NCBI GenBank assembly: GCA_002690865.1
Contig: NZGG01000031.1
Location: forward strand, 1-64,000
Length of the DNA: 64,000 nucleotides
Source: Gammaproteobacteria bacterium
GTDB taxonomy: Bacteria; Pseudomonadota; Gammaproteobacteria; Pseudomonadales; Azotimanducaceae
Reading direction: 5' to 3'
The notes below the pieces were generated by a model. It made no database searches and was not told the origin of the DNA. It saw only the letters and a list, made by a program, of their open reading frames with translations. Positions within the stretch are counted from its first letter, which is position 1, and every line of letters starts with the position of its first letter. The position numbers were made by a program, and so were the translations under genes. Shown piece by piece: positions 62,794 through 64,000 of the stretch.

Positions 62794-64000
62794 TTGAGTG
62801 AACCTGCAATAATTAAAGGGTACAGACAGGCTGGTCAGCTTGGCGCCTTGCCTGATGTGAGTTTCAGTAAGATGTTTCGACTTGCTCTTCGGACGTGGCC
62901 TTTCATGAGGCCAATGTTAAAGCATCTTATCCTTCTGGGTGTTGTCACTATAACAGGCAGTGCAGTTGCACTTGTCGCCTTCATTATTAATGCTGATATT
63001 TTTGGGAACAAGGTTCTCGTTGGAAATAAATTGCAGCCTATGCAGGCGACGATTTTATTCCTGGATGAGAGTTATGTTGATCCATCTATTAGTAATTCAC
63101 TGGGGCAAGACCTTGGGGAACAACTAGGCGTTAGTAAACTTCTTGGCAATATCACTGGCGGGAAGTCTAAAGATGGTAAGGGTGAAGAGATTGAATCAGA
63201 GAAAAAGATCAATTCAGCGGAAGCTGAATCGTCTCAGTTAAGCAGAGACCAAAGAAAAGTAGTACGAAACAGGTTGGTAATATACAGCATAATCTCTGGT
63301 ATTTTGGGTGGAATCATCTGGTTATTGATTCCATATTACAATATGTGGATTTGGCAGAGTATCAATCAAAATTTAAGAGTGGCAATGATTGAACGTGCTG
63401 AGTCCTTGTCTCTAAAGTATCACGATAATGCTCGAGTAGGTGATGCGATTTTTCGTGTATACCAAGATAGCGCCCAAATTATAAATTTGCTGCAGGCTGG
63501 CATTATGACCCCGATAGCGACGCTCTATGGAGTTATTATGGGCCTTGCTATTGTGGCTGCCTTTGATCCTTTGTTTGCGTTAACAATTATTATTGCAGGA
63601 ACGCCCATGGCGTTTTTGACTATTTGGTTTACACCCAGAATTCGTCGGCAATCTTTAAATAATCGTAAGGCAAACAGCGATCTAACATCGAGGCTTCAAG
63701 AGGTTTTTTCATCTATAAAAATCGTAAAAGCAAATCGGTCAGAGAGGCGTGTTTTAGATCGATTTAATGAAGATTCATACCGTGCATTGGATGCAGCATA
63801 TTTTCTTAGAATGGATATGGCTTTACTTACAGTGCTAGTGGCAGTTATTGGAGGAGCGACATTACTTTTTTGTGAGTATGTGATGGTTAGCTGGATCGTG
63901 ATTGAGCGTGAAACATTTTTTGGCGCATGGGCGGTAGCGTTGATTGGATTTATGGTTTGGAATTTGGGTGCTTATAACATAGCTGTTGGGAGAGTGAATG
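62794..64000 (+). CDS. ABC transporter membrane domain, truncated by the window end
   Basis: An open frame from TTG 62794, six bases after GGAGGG, runs to the end of the window (402 codons, no stop). It has the six-helix ABC-exporter fold (PF00664 type): a first membrane segment at about 48-68, a second at about 165-190, and further pairs near 235-275 and 345-395. The cytoplasmic L-Q-E-V-F-S-S-I-K-I-V-K-A-N segment contacts the ATPase. Between the first two helices lies an unusually long ~95-residue periplasmic loop rich in Lys/Glu/Ser. The ATP-binding domain would lie beyond the edge. The substrate is unknown. Confidence 0.85.
   Translation, partial: MSEPAIIKGYRQAGQLGALPDVSFSKMFRLALRTWPFMRPMLKHLILLGVVTITGSAVALVAFIINADIFGNKVLVGNKLQPMQATILFLDESYVDPSISNSLGQDLGEQLGVSKLLGNITGGKSKDGKGEEIESEKKINSAEAESSQLSRDQRKVVRNRLVIYSIISGILGGIIWLLIPYYNMWIWQSINQNLRVAMIERAESLSLKYHDNARVGDAIFRVYQDSAQIINLLQAGIMTPIATLYGVIMGLAIVAAFDPLFALTIIIAGTPMAFLTIWFTPRIRRQSLNNRKANSDLTSRLQEVFSSIKIVKANRSERRVLDRFNEDSYRALDAAYFLRMDMALLTVLVAVIGGATLLFCEYVMVSWIVIERETFFGAWAVALIGFMVWNLGAYNIAVGRVN

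Overview
The window looks like chromosomal DNA of a free-living gammaproteobacterium, probably marine and uncultivated. The evidence is the gene order map-glnD-dapC-dapD on one strand, divergent from rpsB-tsf-pyrH-frr-cdsA-dxr-rseP-bamA-skp-lpxD-fabZ-lpxB-rnhB on the other. This is the Pseudomonas-type arrangement and it encodes an LPS-bearing outer membrane. Base composition is moderate (GC in the low-to-mid 40s by eye). GTG and TTG starts are common, and genes are packed with 1-20 bp overlaps. I saw no tRNA, rRNA, CRISPR array, insertion sequence or phage gene.

Layout. 1-233: C-terminal end of a lysine-rich protein built from an 18-bp tandem repeat. 296-4089: mobA, then yoaA-tsaB-rsmJ on the opposite strand. 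4161-15019 (minus): one long co-directional series map-glnD-dapC-dapD-dapE-unknown-gspN-gspC-gspD, joining protein maturation, nitrogen signalling, lysine/peptidoglycan precursor synthesis and part of a type II secretion system. 15261-27911 (plus): the translation / isoprenoid / outer-membrane biogenesis series, in which uppS and lpxA are missing from their usual slots. 27908-33559 (minus): an MBL-fold hydrolase, asnS, an acyl-CoA synthetase and an aminopeptidase P.

From about 33.6 kb the content becomes accessory. It opens with a decayed beta-lactamase-fold gene, a pabB-pabC fusion and an EEP-family hydrolase. A group of small-molecule genes follows (PhyH dioxygenase, CaiB-type CoA-transferase, SDR, secreted PHP hydrolase, aldo/keto reductase). 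Next is a tight seven-gene plus-strand series (43.6-54.6 kb): an unknown 221-aa protein, four type I sulfatases, a rifampicin-phosphotransferase-like dikinase and an ADP-ribosylglycohydrolase-family protein. It is followed by two paralogous secreted DUF3604 proteins flanking a D-aminoacylase-like amidohydrolase and a Gfo/Idh/MocA dehydrogenase, then an FMN-dependent 2-hydroxyacid dehydrogenase and the start of an ABC exporter.

The accessory half reads as a scavenging island for sulfated organic matter. At least five hydrolases carry export signals (three sulfatases, the PHP protein and the second DUF3604 protein), and the first DUF3604 protein gains one if its reading frame is extended upstream. 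The intracellular oxidoreductases, CoA-transferase and hydrolases would process what is released. This pathway reading is inference from context; no substrate can be named from sequence alone. The points most worth checking are a sulfatase whose formylglycine motif reads C-S-T-T-R, the RPH-like enzyme inside the sulfatase series, and a likely AUA start on a DUF3604 gene.
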